This document shows positions 16,566 to 25,335 of a DNA stretch of 47,705 bases, piece by piece. Source of the DNA: Clostridia bacterium. Its GTDB lineage: Bacteria > Bacillota > Clostridia > Oscillospirales > Acutalibacteraceae. How positions within the stretch are numbered: position 1 is the first letter of the stretch; each line of letters starts with the position of its first letter. The position numbers and the translations under genes are program-made. The DNA is taken from the NCBI GenBank assembly GCA_017938985.1, contig JAGBAK010000049.1, positions 1-47,705 on the forward strand, in the 5' to 3' direction. The notes below the pieces were generated by a model. That model saw only the letters and a program-made list of their open reading frames with translations, searched no databases and had not been told where the DNA came from.

Positions 16566-18725
16566 ATGAAAAACAAAGTGCGGTTTGACCTGACCGCAGA
16601 CGGAAAACTATGCGATGGTGAGCTGATTTTTGAAAACGGCTGCCTGCTTGCCGTCTGCAACGGCGAAACCGTTTTCAGCCATAACCTTGACGGAGTTGAA
16701 GAGCTTCTGCAGCGCTCATACGTAGGCTGCGGATGCCTTGAGCTTGTTCAGAAAGAAACAAGCGCCGAAATGGAAAACTCCATCTTTGTTTGCCGCTTTT
16801 CGCTTTCGCAGGCAAACGAAATCGGCGAATTCTGCAAGGTTGTGAACCACTATATAAAAACAGGCGAAGAAACCGAGCTTTCCCGTGAGGATTTCAGAGT
16901 TTGTCCCAAGTGCGGCAAGCACTATCCCAAGGGCATTGACGTATGCCTTTTCTGCGTTGAAAAAAGCTATATATTAAAACGTGCATATAATCTTGCAAAG
17001 CCTTACCTCGGCGGTCTTGCGATTTCGGGAATTTTTCTTTCAATCTCAACCGCCCTCGGTGCAATGCTGCCCGTGCTCAACGCAAAAATGCTTGACGGTT
17101 ACCTCGCAAACAACACAATAACAACCGAAGAAAAAATCAGAGGTATCGTTATTCTTGTTGTTCTTATGGCACTCACGCAGATTGGCGGCAGGGTTTTTTC
17201 CATTATTTCCTTAAGACGGACAAACAGAATCAGCTCACGCTTCTCAAACGATTTGCGCACGCTTGTTTACGACAAGGTACAAAGACTCTCGCTTTCATCA
17301 ATGTCAAAGAAAACCTCGGGCGACCTGATGAAAAGAGTCACAAACGATACCGAAGTTGTGCGCCGTTTTGTGACGGAGCACGGTATGTACGCCATCGAAA
17401 AGCTGATAATGTTCATCGTTATCCTGATTATTCTTATCAGCATAAGTCCGCTTCTGACCCTGCTTGTGTTTATCCCCGTTCCCCTTGTTATTCTTGCTAT
17501 AAGAGGCTTCTGGAAGTTTATTCACATCCGTTATGAAAAACAGTGGAGATGCAATTCAAGGTCAAACTCGGTGCTTCACGATATTGTCAAGGGTATCAGA
17601 GTTGTTAAAACCTTTGGCAGCGAAGAAAGAGAAATAAAAAAATTTGACAGTCTCTGCCTTCGTCTTGCACAGATTTGCGCAAGCAACGAACAGCTCTGGG
17701 CAAGAGTTTTTCCGTTTCTCTCGTTCTTTATGGGCGTTGGCGAATTCCTTGTGCTTTATTTCGGCGGCAGAATGGCAATCAGCGGTCGCATTTCGGTTGG
17801 TGAACTGCTTGAATTCACGCTTTTCCTTGCCTACATTTATCAGCCTTTACGCTGGATCTCAACTCTGCCACGCAGACTCGGTGAAGTTGCAACAAGCCTT
17901 ATAAAGATTTTTGAGGTTATCGACGAAAAACAGAGCGTTGAGGATTCTGAAAATCCCGTTGAGGCAACGCTTGACGGCGACATTGTTTTCAGCGACGTAC
18001 GCTTCGGCTACAAGGCATATGAGCCTGTGCTCAAGGATATCAACCTCACCGTAAAACAGGGCGAAATGATTGGTCTTGTCGGTCATTCGGGCGCAGGCAA
18101 ATCAACGCTTATCAATCTGATTATGCGTCTTTATGACACCGACGCAGGCAGCATCACGGTCGGCGGCAAAGATATAAAACAGATGCGCCAGAGCGATTAC
18201 AGAGAAAAGGTCGGCGTTGTTTTTCAGGAAACGTTCCTGTTTGCAGGCACAATTTATGATAACATCGCCTATGCACGCCGCACCGCAGAACCGAGCGAGG
18301 TTATTGCTGCGGCAAAAGCGGCAAACGCTCACGAATTCATTATGAAGCTGCCCGACGGATATAACACTATCGTCGGCGAAAACGGTCATAACCTTTCCGG
18401 CGGTGAAAGACAGCGCATTTCAATCGCAAGAGCTGTTTTGAGAAACCCCGAAATTCTTATTCTTGACGAAGCAACGTCGGCGCTTGACCCCGAAACCGAA
18501 AGTCTTATTCAAGAGGCGCTCGCAAAGCTCGTCAAGGGCAGAACAACCTTTGCCATTGCGCACAGGCTTTCAACTCTGCGCAACGCAGACCGCCTTGTTG
18601 TTATTGAAAAAGGCAAAATCGCAGAGGTCGGCACTCACAGAGAATTGTTGCTTCATAACGGCATATACGCAAAGCTTGTTATGGCTCAGCGCCAGACGGC
18701 AAAGCTTTCAAATCAGAACATATAA
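16566..18725 (+). CDS. ABC half-exporter with extra N-terminal domain and zinc ribbon (second subunit)
   Basis: 719 residues. Residues 1-105 are a beta-rich cytoplasmic region whose layout parallels the first subunit but whose sequence is different. A zinc ribbon follows (C113/C116 and C127/C130, in CPKCGKHYPKG and CLFC), then six membrane helices and an ATPase domain with Walker A GHSGAGKST, Q-loop FQETFLF, signature LSGGERQR, Walker B LILDEATSALD and H-loop AIAHRLS. Both subunits share a near-identical run between Q-loop and signature (EVIAAAKAA...HEFIMKLPD), as expected for sister half-transporters. It ends the operon at a terminator. The shared N-terminal plan in both subunits suggests that the extra domains are part of the machine, perhaps a docking site for DUF1854. 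Confidence 0.9.
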   Translation: MKNKVRFDLTADGKLCDGELIFENGCLLAVCNGETVFSHNLDGVEELLQRSYVGCGCLELVQKETSAEMENSIFVCRFSLSQANEIGEFCKVVNHYIKTGEETELSREDFRVCPKCGKHYPKGIDVCLFCVEKSYILKRAYNLAKPYLGGLAISGIFLSISTALGAMLPVLNAKMLDGYLANNTITTEEKIRGIVILVVLMALTQIGGRVFSIISLRRTNRISSRFSNDLRTLVYDKVQRLSLSSMSKKTSGDLMKRVTNDTEVVRRFVTEHGMYAIEKLIMFIVILIILISISPLLTLLVFIPVPLVILAIRGFWKFIHIRYEKQWRCNSRSNSVLHDIVKGIRVVKTFGSEEREIKKFDSLCLRLAQICASNEQLWARVFPFLSFFMGVGEFLVLYFGGRMAISGRISVGELLEFTLFLAYIYQPLRWISTLPRRLGEVATSLIKIFEVIDEKQSVEDSENPVEATLDGDIVFSDVRFGYKAYEPVLKDINLTVKQGEMIGLVGHSGAGKSTLINLIMRLYDTDAGSITVGGKDIKQMRQSDYREKVGVVFQETFLFAGTIYDNIAYARRTAEPSEVIAAAKAANAHEFIMKLPDGYNTIVGENGHNLSGGERQRISIARAVLRNPEILILDEATSALDPETESLIQEALAKLVKGRTTFAIAHRLSTLRNADRLVVIEKGKIAEVGTHRELLLHNGIYAKLVMAQRQTAKLSNQNI

Positions 18726-18727
18726 AC

Positions 18728-18762
18728 AAAACAGGCTTGCGCATATGTGTAAGCCTGTTTTT
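18728..18762 (+). terminator. Terminator of the ABC exporter operon
   Basis: AAAACAGGCTT pairs with AAGCCTGTTTT around a 12-base loop and is followed by further Ts. Confidence 0.9.
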
Positions 18763-18790
18763 CATTGTTATATTATTTAGTCAACATCAG

Positions 18791-18847
18791 AAGTTCAACA
18801 ATTGTTGAACTTGAGTTGAAGCTTGGTTGATACTGTCATTTTATAAT
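18791..18847 (+). promoter_or_regulatory. 22-bp perfect palindrome and -10 box before the DUF2804 gene
   Basis: AAGTTCAACAA is followed directly by its exact reverse complement TTGTTGAACTT (18791-18812). Extra half-sites (TCAAC before it, AGTTGAA and GGTTGA after it) lie within 30 bases. TATAAT follows at 18842-18847 without a good -35 box at 17 bases. The palindrome centre is about 40 bases upstream of the -10 box, a position suited to an activator or to a repressor covering the -35 region. The form TTCAACAATTGTTGAA is MarR-like, but no MarR gene is in the window. Confidence 0.7.
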
Positions 18848-18901
18848 TAACCTCATAATGGAAATATTGTTAAATTTTAAATCCGATATGAGGTTGCCTG
18901 A

Positions 18902-19921
18902 ATGAATCACAAAGTTAAAAAACCGCATAAGCTTCTCGGCACAGACGGCACTCTGCTTGAACCCGGCTGGGCAACAAGGCTGATAATGGAATACAGTCCG
19001 CTCGATATCAAAGCCGATAAAATCCGCATCAAGGAATGGGATTATTACTGCATCGTTGACCGTGACGGCTTTGCGTTTTCCCTAACGATAACCGACGGCA
19101 GGTATATGGGGCTTTGCAATGCAAACTTTTATAACCTCAACGAGGGCAAAAGGCACGCCTATCTTACGCCCATTCCGTTACCTATGGGCAAAATGAACAT
19201 GCCCACCGACAGCTCTCACGGTGATATAATTGTCAACAAAAACTTCTGCTCCGTATCCGTCACCCACGAAAACGGCGGTCGCAGGCTCAAAGGCAAATAT
19301 ATAAAATGTCCGCTTCACGGCGAGCTTGAGTTTGATATTTTTCTGCACGGGTACAGCGGCGACACAATGGTTATTGCCATCCCGTGGGAAGACGATGACA
19401 AAGCGTTTTATTACAACCAGAAAATCAACTGTCTGCCTGCTGACGGCTACGTAAAATATGACGGTAAAATTCACGTTTTCACCCCCGAAAAGGACTTTGC
19501 AACTCTTGATTGGGGCAGAGGCGTTTGGACGTACGACAACACCTGGTACTGGAGCTCGGGCAACGGAGTTGTTGACGGAAAGCATTTTGGCTTTAACCTC
19601 GGTTACGGCTTCGGCAACACCTCCGCCGCAAGCGAAAATATGATTTTTTACGACGGTAAATGCCACAAGCTTGACCGTGTTTTGTTCGACATACCGAAAA
19701 ACATTATGCAGCCCTGGCACATCATCAGCTCCGACGGCAGATTTGATATGCGTTTTCAGCCTGTATACGATAACAAAAACGTCTGGAATGCAGGTTTGAT
19801 CGGGCAGGACAGCCATCAGGTTTTCGGTAAGTTTTACGGCAACGCCGTGCTTGATGACGGCACACATCTCAGGCTTGACGGTCTGACCGCCTTCGCCGAA
19901 AGGGTGCGAAACAGATATTGA
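18902..19921 (+). CDS. DUF2804-family protein
   Basis: 339 residues, no signal peptide or membrane helix, beta-rich. The family hallmarks are present: an early GWATR motif, FNPEK-like FTPEKDFATLDWGRGVWTY with the W-rich WYWSS, FNLGYGFGNTSAASEN, and a closing KFYGNAVLDDGT. DUF2804 proteins resemble lipocalin/carotenoid-hydratase-like beta barrels (CrtC/AttH type), which suggests binding or modifying a hydrophobic or lipid-like molecule, but no activity is known to me. It sits alone between terminators, with a strong palindromic operator in front. GAGG precedes the ATG. Confidence 0.82.
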   Translation: MNHKVKKPHKLLGTDGTLLEPGWATRLIMEYSPLDIKADKIRIKEWDYYCIVDRDGFAFSLTITDGRYMGLCNANFYNLNEGKRHAYLTPIPLPMGKMNMPTDSSHGDIIVNKNFCSVSVTHENGGRRLKGKYIKCPLHGELEFDIFLHGYSGDTMVIAIPWEDDDKAFYYNQKINCLPADGYVKYDGKIHVFTPEKDFATLDWGRGVWTYDNTWYWSSGNGVVDGKHFGFNLGYGFGNTSAASENMIFYDGKCHKLDRVLFDIPKNIMQPWHIISSDGRFDMRFQPVYDNKNVWNAGLIGQDSHQVFGKFYGNAVLDDGTHLRLDGLTAFAERVRNRY

Positions 19922-19928
19922 CGGTTTT

Positions 19929-19962
19929 AAGCGGGCGGTTGAGAAATCGCCCGTTTTGTTGT
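19929..19962 (+). terminator. Terminator of the DUF2804 gene
   Basis: CGGGCG pairs with CGCCCG around GTTGAGAAAT, followed by TTTTGTTG. Confidence 0.82.
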
Positions 19963-19965
19963 ATA

Positions 19966-19994
19966 TTGATTTATCGGTAAAAATAATGTAGAAT
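19966..19994 (+). promoter_or_regulatory. Promoter of the second two-component system
   Basis: TTGATT, 17 bases, TAGAAT, placed directly after the preceding terminator and 33 bases before the response regulator start. Confidence 0.75.
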
Positions 19995-20027
19995 ATTTAA
20001 GGTATTATTTTCTTGAGGATGGTGCAG

Positions 20028-20699
20028 ATGTTCAAAATACTTATTGCCGAAGACGATACGGAGCTTCGGGACCTGTTTAAACACGTTCTTATCAAAAACG
20101 GTTTTGCCGTTACGGGCGTTTCAAACGGAAAAGAGGCTCTTGATGCTCTTGACGAAAGCTACCACGACCTTATAATTTCCGATATAATGATGCCTGTTAT
20201 GGACGGCTATGAGCTTGTACGCAGCCTGCGTGAATCAGGCAACAACATTCCCGTTCTGACAATAACCGCAAAGGACGCCTTTGACGATATGCGCCTCGGT
20301 TTTCTTTCAGGCATGGATGACTATATGATAAAGCCCGTAAACGTTAACGAAATGGTGCTGCGTGTCGGCTCGCTTTTAAGAAGAGCGCAGATGATGAATG
20401 AACGCAGGCTCACCATCGGCTCAACGGTTATGGAGTGCGATTCGCTGACCGTCAACACAGGCAGCGAAAATATGATTCTGCCGCAGAAAGAGTTTATGCT
20501 GCTTTATAAAATGGCATCTTACCCCGGCAAAATTTTTACCCGTCAGCAGCTTATGGACGAAATATGGGGATATGAGTCGGTTACGGATACCCACACCGTT
20601 GACGTACACATCGGCAGACTTCGCGACAGATTCAAGGATAACAACGATTTCAGAATAGTAACGATGAGAGGCGTCGGCTACAAGGTGGAGAAGTCATGA
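20028..20699 (+). CDS. OmpR/PhoB-family response regulator
   Basis: 223 residues from ATG at 20028, with GAGGA 8 bases before it; an in-frame TTG five codons upstream overlaps that site and is rejected. Receiver domain: AEDD acidic pair, phosphoacceptor D52 in IISDIMMPVMDG, and Lys in DYMIKPVN. Winged-helix domain: LPQKEFMLLYKMA, TDTHTVDVHIGRLRDRF, and TMRGVGYKVEK. It pairs with the kinase that overlaps it by four bases. Targets are unknown; no transporter follows in the same operon. Confidence 0.93.
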   Translation: MFKILIAEDDTELRDLFKHVLIKNGFAVTGVSNGKEALDALDESYHDLIISDIMMPVMDGYELVRSLRESGNNIPVLTITAKDAFDDMRLGFLSGMDDYMIKPVNVNEMVLRVGSLLRRAQMMNERRLTIGSTVMECDSLTVNTGSENMILPQKEFMLLYKMASYPGKIFTRQQLMDEIWGYESVTDTHTVDVHIGRLRDRFKDNNDFRIVTMRGVGYKVEKS

Positions 20700-21718
20700 A
20701 AAAACCGAAAAACAAAAACAAACGAAAACTCTGGACCTATTTTCTATCCTGTGTTGTTGCAGGTTTCGGCATAACAATTCCTCTTGAAATTCTGCTTGCC
20801 GCATCGGTTAAACATTTTTTCAATATGGAGATAAGCCTGCCCAACCTGCTCTGGATTATTTTTGTCGGCATTGTAGCAGGCGGTATTGTAATGTCCTTTG
20901 CATCAAAGGTTGTAATTACTCCCCTCACAAAGCTCAGCACGGCAATGACCAGGGTTGCGCAGGGCGATTTTGAAACGCAGATTGAAACGGAAAGCAGGCT
21001 TGAAGCCATACAGGATATTTATACAAACTTTAACCTTATGGTAAGTGAGCTGAACGCAACCGAAACACTCCAGACAGATTTTGTTTCAAACGTTTCGCAC
21101 GAAATCAAAACGCCGATAACCGCAATTGAGGGATATGCAACTCTTCTGCAAGATTGCAGCGACCCGAAAAGTGAGGCGGAATACGTTGAAAAAATCCTTT
21201 ATAACACCAAACGCCTTTCGGAGCTCGTCGGCAACGTTCTTCTGCTTTCAAAGGTTGATAACAAAGCGATTCAGGCTAAAAAATCAACCTACCGTCTTGA
21301 TGAGCAGATACGGCAGGCAATACTTATGCTTGAATCCAAATGGAGCGCAAAAAACTTGGAGTTTGACGTTGATATGGATGACGTTGACTATACGGGCGAC
21401 AAAAGCCTGATGTTTCACGTCTGGAATAATCTTATTGACAACGCAGTTAAATTCAGTCCCTGCGGCGGTCTTATTAAAATATCGCTTAAAAGGTCGGGCG
21501 ACAGAATCGTTTTCATAATTGAAGATGAAGGCTGCGGAATCAACGACGACGAAAAGAACCGCATTTTCAACAAATTCTATCAGAGCGACAGCTCCCACAA
21601 GGCAGAAGGCAACGGTCTCGGTCTTTCGCTCACAAAAAATATTCTCAGCCTCTGCGGCGGCGAAATCAACGTTGCCAACTCCGCAAAAGGCGGCGCGGTT
21701 TTCACCGTTAATCTGTAA
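20696..21718 (+). CDS. Sensor histidine kinase (two membrane helices)
   Basis: 340 residues, starting in an ATGA overlap with the regulator. Two membrane helices (about 15-36 and 48-70) flank a loop of only ~12 residues, so there is almost no external sensing domain and the signal is probably read inside the membrane or from a partner. A HAMP-like segment follows (VVITPLTKLSTAMTRVAQGDF), then the H box NVSHEIKTPI (H135), N box VWNNLIDNAVKFS, and G boxes EDEGCGI and GNGLGLSLTK. Kinases of this short-loop type often respond to cell-envelope stress together with an ABC transporter, though none follows here. Confidence 0.92.
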   Translation: MKKPKNKNKRKLWTYFLSCVVAGFGITIPLEILLAASVKHFFNMEISLPNLLWIIFVGIVAGGIVMSFASKVVITPLTKLSTAMTRVAQGDFETQIETESRLEAIQDIYTNFNLMVSELNATETLQTDFVSNVSHEIKTPITAIEGYATLLQDCSDPKSEAEYVEKILYNTKRLSELVGNVLLLSKVDNKAIQAKKSTYRLDEQIRQAILMLESKWSAKNLEFDVDMDDVDYTGDKSLMFHVWNNLIDNAVKFSPCGGLIKISLKRSGDRIVFIIEDEGCGINDDEKNRIFNKFYQSDSSHKAEGNGLGLSLTKNILSLCGGEINVANSAKGGAVFTVNL

Positions 21719-21725
21719 TAATTTA

Positions 21726-21770
21726 CCCCCGAAGAAAGGCTTTGCCAATCTTCGGGGGTTGATTTTATTT
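21726..21770. terminator. Bidirectional terminator between the kinase and the convergent secreted-protein gene
   Basis: CCCCCGAAGA pairs exactly with TCTTCGGGGG, with a small inner GGC/GCC stem, and T-rich sequence follows on the plus strand. It overlaps the last bases of the convergent gene. Confidence 0.88.
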
Positions 21771-24383
21771 TGACGGATTCATTATTCCGTGATAAATGCC
21801 CAACCAATAAGGTAAGGTGTAGGTTGTTGAGCCCTGCATACTGAAGTTGTTGCTGTATGCATCAAGATGGAATGAGCTCAGGTTATATTTATTAAACGCC
21901 CTTTCATCAGGAGCGGCAACAGCCCATTCAAGTTTTGCCAGCTGAAGCACGATGCCCACAATATCGGTTATTTTCGCTTCCTCGCCGAGTTTCGGCAGAG
22001 GACCGTTTTTGCCTATACGGTAGCTCAGGCTTTCGTTTAAATTCAAGCCGTAATCACTTAGCTTCACCTGCGCAATATCATCACGGTTGATATTGGTAGC
22101 GTTATACATAACAAGGTCGCAAGGGTGTCGGCTCAAAGACCACGCCGCCGTTTCAACAATATTGTTGCCGTAAGCATCTTTAACCGTTTTATCGGGATAT
22201 GCAAGCTGATATATGTAATACCAGAGCGGATTTTCGCTGTACCGCATTGAAATCCACCAATCATCAATCGCCAGACGGTAATATTTCAGAATTGTTTCAT
22301 CGTTTTCAAGCTGGAAAAGATTATAAAAGCCGAGCATCGCCATCTCTTCGCTTGAATAGTTAACAATAAACCTGTAAACCGTTTCAACAAGATCTGTTTT
22401 TTGCAAAGCTCCCACAACGTTTCCGAGCAGATGGATTGTTGCGTCGCCAACTGTGAATTTTACCGCCATAAGCATACGCTCATAGTGCTGCGCTGCAACC
22501 TTTGCATATTCATAGGCAGGATCAAGAGCCACCATGCGGTATTCGTTTTCCCACTTTTCATAGCCTGTTATGTATGCCGCAGTTTTGAAAATATCCAGCA
22601 AAACCATTGCGTGAAGCGAGCTTTCGGCAACGGAGCAGCCTGCATTGAAAAGCGTTCTGCCAAAGTTTGACCAGGTTGAAGGCTGACCCGTTGCATCGCA
22701 GAGCATATAGCTGTTATCGCTGAGATGCTGTGCAAGGTTATCAACCGCATTCACAAGAAGCTCCTTGATTTCAGGGTCCTCGGGTGCGATGATATCGTAA
22801 ATCAGCTTAAAAATAAACATATGGCCCACAAGCTCGTCTGCGCTTGTGTCGGTTTTATAAATAATATCCTCGGGTCTGATATCCTCGCCGAGAATATCTT
22901 TCCACAAACGCTCGGGAACCTCACCCGTAGCGTCAACAGTCACGCCGCGGAGATTTTCGTTGTTGAGCAGATAGCCGTTTGCGGTGGCAGGCTTATCCGA
23001 AGCGCCTGTTGCAGTGCCGTCTGCATTGACATACCAATATATATTATCGTGCAAACTCGGATTATCGCTTTTAAGAGTAAAAGTTCTTGCAGGGTAACCC
23101 TCAAGAAGACGGGTCTGCTTTTCATATTCAACGTCGGAGTTTTCGGCAGGATTTGACCAGTCGGACGGAGTTACGGGATAATAATAGTCCTTGCTTTCAA
23201 TCTTTGCCGACGAGCTTGTTAAAATATACGCAGTGTTTGCAGAAGTGAAAGTATCTGCAGGACTTGCCGACGGCGTTATGAACGACGGGTCACCGCCTTT
23301 TTCAAGCGCCTGTGCCGACTGCCAACGGTCTTGAGTTGTGCCCGGAATATTCTGCGTTGTCTGCATTCTCACATATGCCTCGGTTGTTCCCGTACGCATT
23401 GAGATATAATAGAGCAGCAACACTGCTTCCGCCGATTTATAAGCCGCCGCTTTTGCCTGGGCTATTTCTTCTGCGGTGGCGTTCGGGTCGTTTCTGACGC
23501 TTGCATATCGCATCAGCTCCCCTGCGCCGTACATAGAAGTCCACAAACCATCGTTATCGCTCCAGGTGCTTTTCCAACCGTCACCGTTGCGGAAAGCCAT
23601 ATCAACGTAACCGAAACGGCTGACGTTCTGCTGAGTAACGCCGCTCAGATAAGTCGCTTTGAACTCGGCAGATGCTTCTATCATATCAATATGCGAAACG
23701 CCCGCTTCCATTACAGTCCATATACCGTTGCCGCCGTCGGGCACGATTGCAAGCACCTTACCTTTTGAGGTATCATTTGAATAAAAATATCTTTCGCCCA
23801 TAAAGCGCTGTTCTACGTCACGCTCTGTGGGTGCGTTTTTGTCTGTGCGCAAAACGCCGTAGTCCGTTATTTCCCAAACAGCTCCGTCAGCGGTAACCGC
23901 CGTCTGATAAGCGGAATAATCGGTTATTGACGAAACGTACGAAGGAATACCGTTACTGCCGTGAGGAAATCTTACGGCAAGCTTTTGCAGGTTGTTTACT
24001 TCATCAATGCTTGTGCCGCCGTAATTGACCTGCAGGATGCTTCTGTCCTTAATCATTGTCGGCGTTGCAACAACCTGAAGCTCCACGCTGTCCGAAAAGC
24101 CGTCGCCCTCGGCGGTAATTGTTGCCTTGCCCTCGGCAAGAGCAGTCACTCTTCCCCATTTGTCAACAGCCGCAACGTTTTCGGGCTCTGCGCTCCATTC
24201 AAGACGCCTGTCCCTGACCTTTTTGTCAAAAACACATTCAAGAGTTCGGCTGTCTCCGACGCAAAGCTCCCAGTTTTCGGGCACAACAATGCGCAATTTA
24301 CCCGAAACGGGAACAACTCCCGTAAGAAGCGAAGAAACCGCCAGCCACAGCGAAACGAACATCGAAATAATGCGGTTTATCAT
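21765..24383 (-). CDS. Large secreted protein: Ig-like domain, propeller-like repeats and a helical domain
   Basis: 872 residues with a Sec signal peptide and no lipobox or wall anchor. Residues ~29-108 are a bacterial Ig-like (Big_2) domain, seen from VDKWGRVTALAEGKATITA. From ~150 to 330 there are W/G-rich repeats (AVWEITDYGVLR, GIWTVMEAGVSHI, GLWTSMYGAGELMRYA) similar to two-component-regulator propeller blades. The rest (about 330-872) is helix-rich with many aromatic residues, like alpha/alpha-toroid carbohydrate-active enzymes, but I cannot name a catalytic motif. It could be a secreted glycan-degrading or glycan-binding protein; that is inference. The ribosome binding site AGGAGG is strong. 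It lies 70 bases after the FHA-ABC permease gene and could be the last gene of that transcript. Confidence 0.6.
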   Translation of the reverse strand: MINRIISMFVSLWLAVSSLLTGVVPVSGKLRIVVPENWELCVGDSRTLECVFDKKVRDRRLEWSAEPENVAAVDKWGRVTALAEGKATITAEGDGFSDSVELQVVATPTMIKDRSILQVNYGGTSIDEVNNLQKLAVRFPHGSNGIPSYVSSITDYSAYQTAVTADGAVWEITDYGVLRTDKNAPTERDVEQRFMGERYFYSNDTSKGKVLAIVPDGGNGIWTVMEAGVSHIDMIEASAEFKATYLSGVTQQNVSRFGYVDMAFRNGDGWKSTWSDNDGLWTSMYGAGELMRYASVRNDPNATAEEIAQAKAAAYKSAEAVLLLYYISMRTGTTEAYVRMQTTQNIPGTTQDRWQSAQALEKGGDPSFITPSASPADTFTSANTAYILTSSSAKIESKDYYYPVTPSDWSNPAENSDVEYEKQTRLLEGYPARTFTLKSDNPSLHDNIYWYVNADGTATGASDKPATANGYLLNNENLRGVTVDATGEVPERLWKDILGEDIRPEDIIYKTDTSADELVGHMFIFKLIYDIIAPEDPEIKELLVNAVDNLAQHLSDNSYMLCDATGQPSTWSNFGRTLFNAGCSVAESSLHAMVLLDIFKTAAYITGYEKWENEYRMVALDPAYEYAKVAAQHYERMLMAVKFTVGDATIHLLGNVVGALQKTDLVETVYRFIVNYSSEEMAMLGFYNLFQLENDETILKYYRLAIDDWWISMRYSENPLWYYIYQLAYPDKTVKDAYGNNIVETAAWSLSRHPCDLVMYNATNINRDDIAQVKLSDYGLNLNESLSYRIGKNGPLPKLGEEAKITDIVGIVLQLAKLEWAVAAPDERAFNKYNLSSFHLDAYSNNFSMQGSTTYTLPYWLGIYHGIMNPSK

Positions 24384-24453
24384 ATTTTATCCTCCTGAAA
24401 AGCAAATTCGGTTTCTGCACAAAATAGAATTTTTGAGTATTTACGTTTTTTAT

Positions 24454-25335
24454 TTAAGAATCTCTGTTCTTTATCTTAAGACCCAGAATGCTTATACCAG
24501 CACAGGCAACGGTAATAACAAGGCAGGCAAACCACGAACCGAGAACGTTTTCTGTTGTTCCCTTATATTCATCAACCTCTTCAAAGTTGCCCGATTCTTT
24601 TAATGACTCTGCAATCATCTGGTTTTGCGGGTCTTTGTCGTCTTCAAGCTCAACAATAATTTTATATTCGGTTTCATCGTTGATATCCGCAGTTGCCGCA
24701 AATGCAGACATACCCCATTTGCTGTAGGTAACGTTTGCAAACGTATCGGCAGCGCCTTTAAGCTCAAACAGAACGCCGCTCATAACAAGCTGAATGATAA
24801 GCACAAAAGGCATTATGGTCATAGCAGTTGTGGGTGTACCCGAAAGCGAAGATACCATAATACCAAGCACAGCTGAACCGAAAGTAAGAAGAAACATTGT
24901 TACAAAGTTTTCCATAAACGCAGGCAGAAAAACGCCGTCAGACGGTGCATGCCTGAAAAAACCGAAAATAAGGCATATGATAAACATAAGCACGGTCTGA
25001 ACAAAACAGAGCACCGCCTGCCACATAACGTTGGCAGTGATGTATGATGCAAGATTCATACCCTGTCTGTATTCAGAACGGATGATATCGTGTTCTTTGC
25101 AAATGCTCTGTATGGAGTTGAAGATGCCGAGCCAGATGCAGGCGGAAGCAAGCGTAAAGAAACCCGACTTTGTCTGTTCAAAGGATTCAAACATATTTTC
25201 GCCCGTTACCACGGCAACGATTGTTGCGATAATAGCTGCAAAAAGAATGAACTTCCATACCTTTTCCCTTATGGAAATACGTGAGATTTTGCCAAAATAA
25301 ACCTTTGTCTGTTTAAAATACGATGCGTTATTCAA
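24454..25335 (-). CDS. ABC-2 type permease of the FHA-ABC exporter
   Basis: 293 residues with six membrane segments and a large loop between the last two (about 215-265) rich in Asp and Glu. The segment SIQSICKEHDIIRSEYRQGMNLASYI is typical of ABCG-like permeases that pair with an FHA-domain ATPase. It overlaps the ATPase gene by eight bases, so the two are surely co-translated. The cargo is unknown. (The quoted segment is split here as SIQSICKEHDI and SEYRQGMNLASYI.). Confidence 0.83.
   Translation of the reverse strand: MNNASYFKQTKVYFGKISRISIREKVWKFILFAAIIATIVAVVTGENMFESFEQTKSGFFTLASACIWLGIFNSIQSICKEHDIIRSEYRQGMNLASYITANVMWQAVLCFVQTVLMFIICLIFGFFRHAPSDGVFLPAFMENFVTMFLLTFGSAVLGIMVSSLSGTPTTAMTIMPFVLIIQLVMSGVLFELKGAADTFANVTYSKWGMSAFAATADINDETEYKIIVELEDDKDPQNQMIAESLKESGNFEEVDEYKGTTENVLGSWFACLVITVACAGISILGLKIKNRDS

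Noticed and set aside
19178-19867. 229-residue minus-strand ORF opposite the DUF2804 gene
   Set aside because: The DUF2804 reading carries recognisable motifs; the opposite strand is a Val/Phe-rich shadow.
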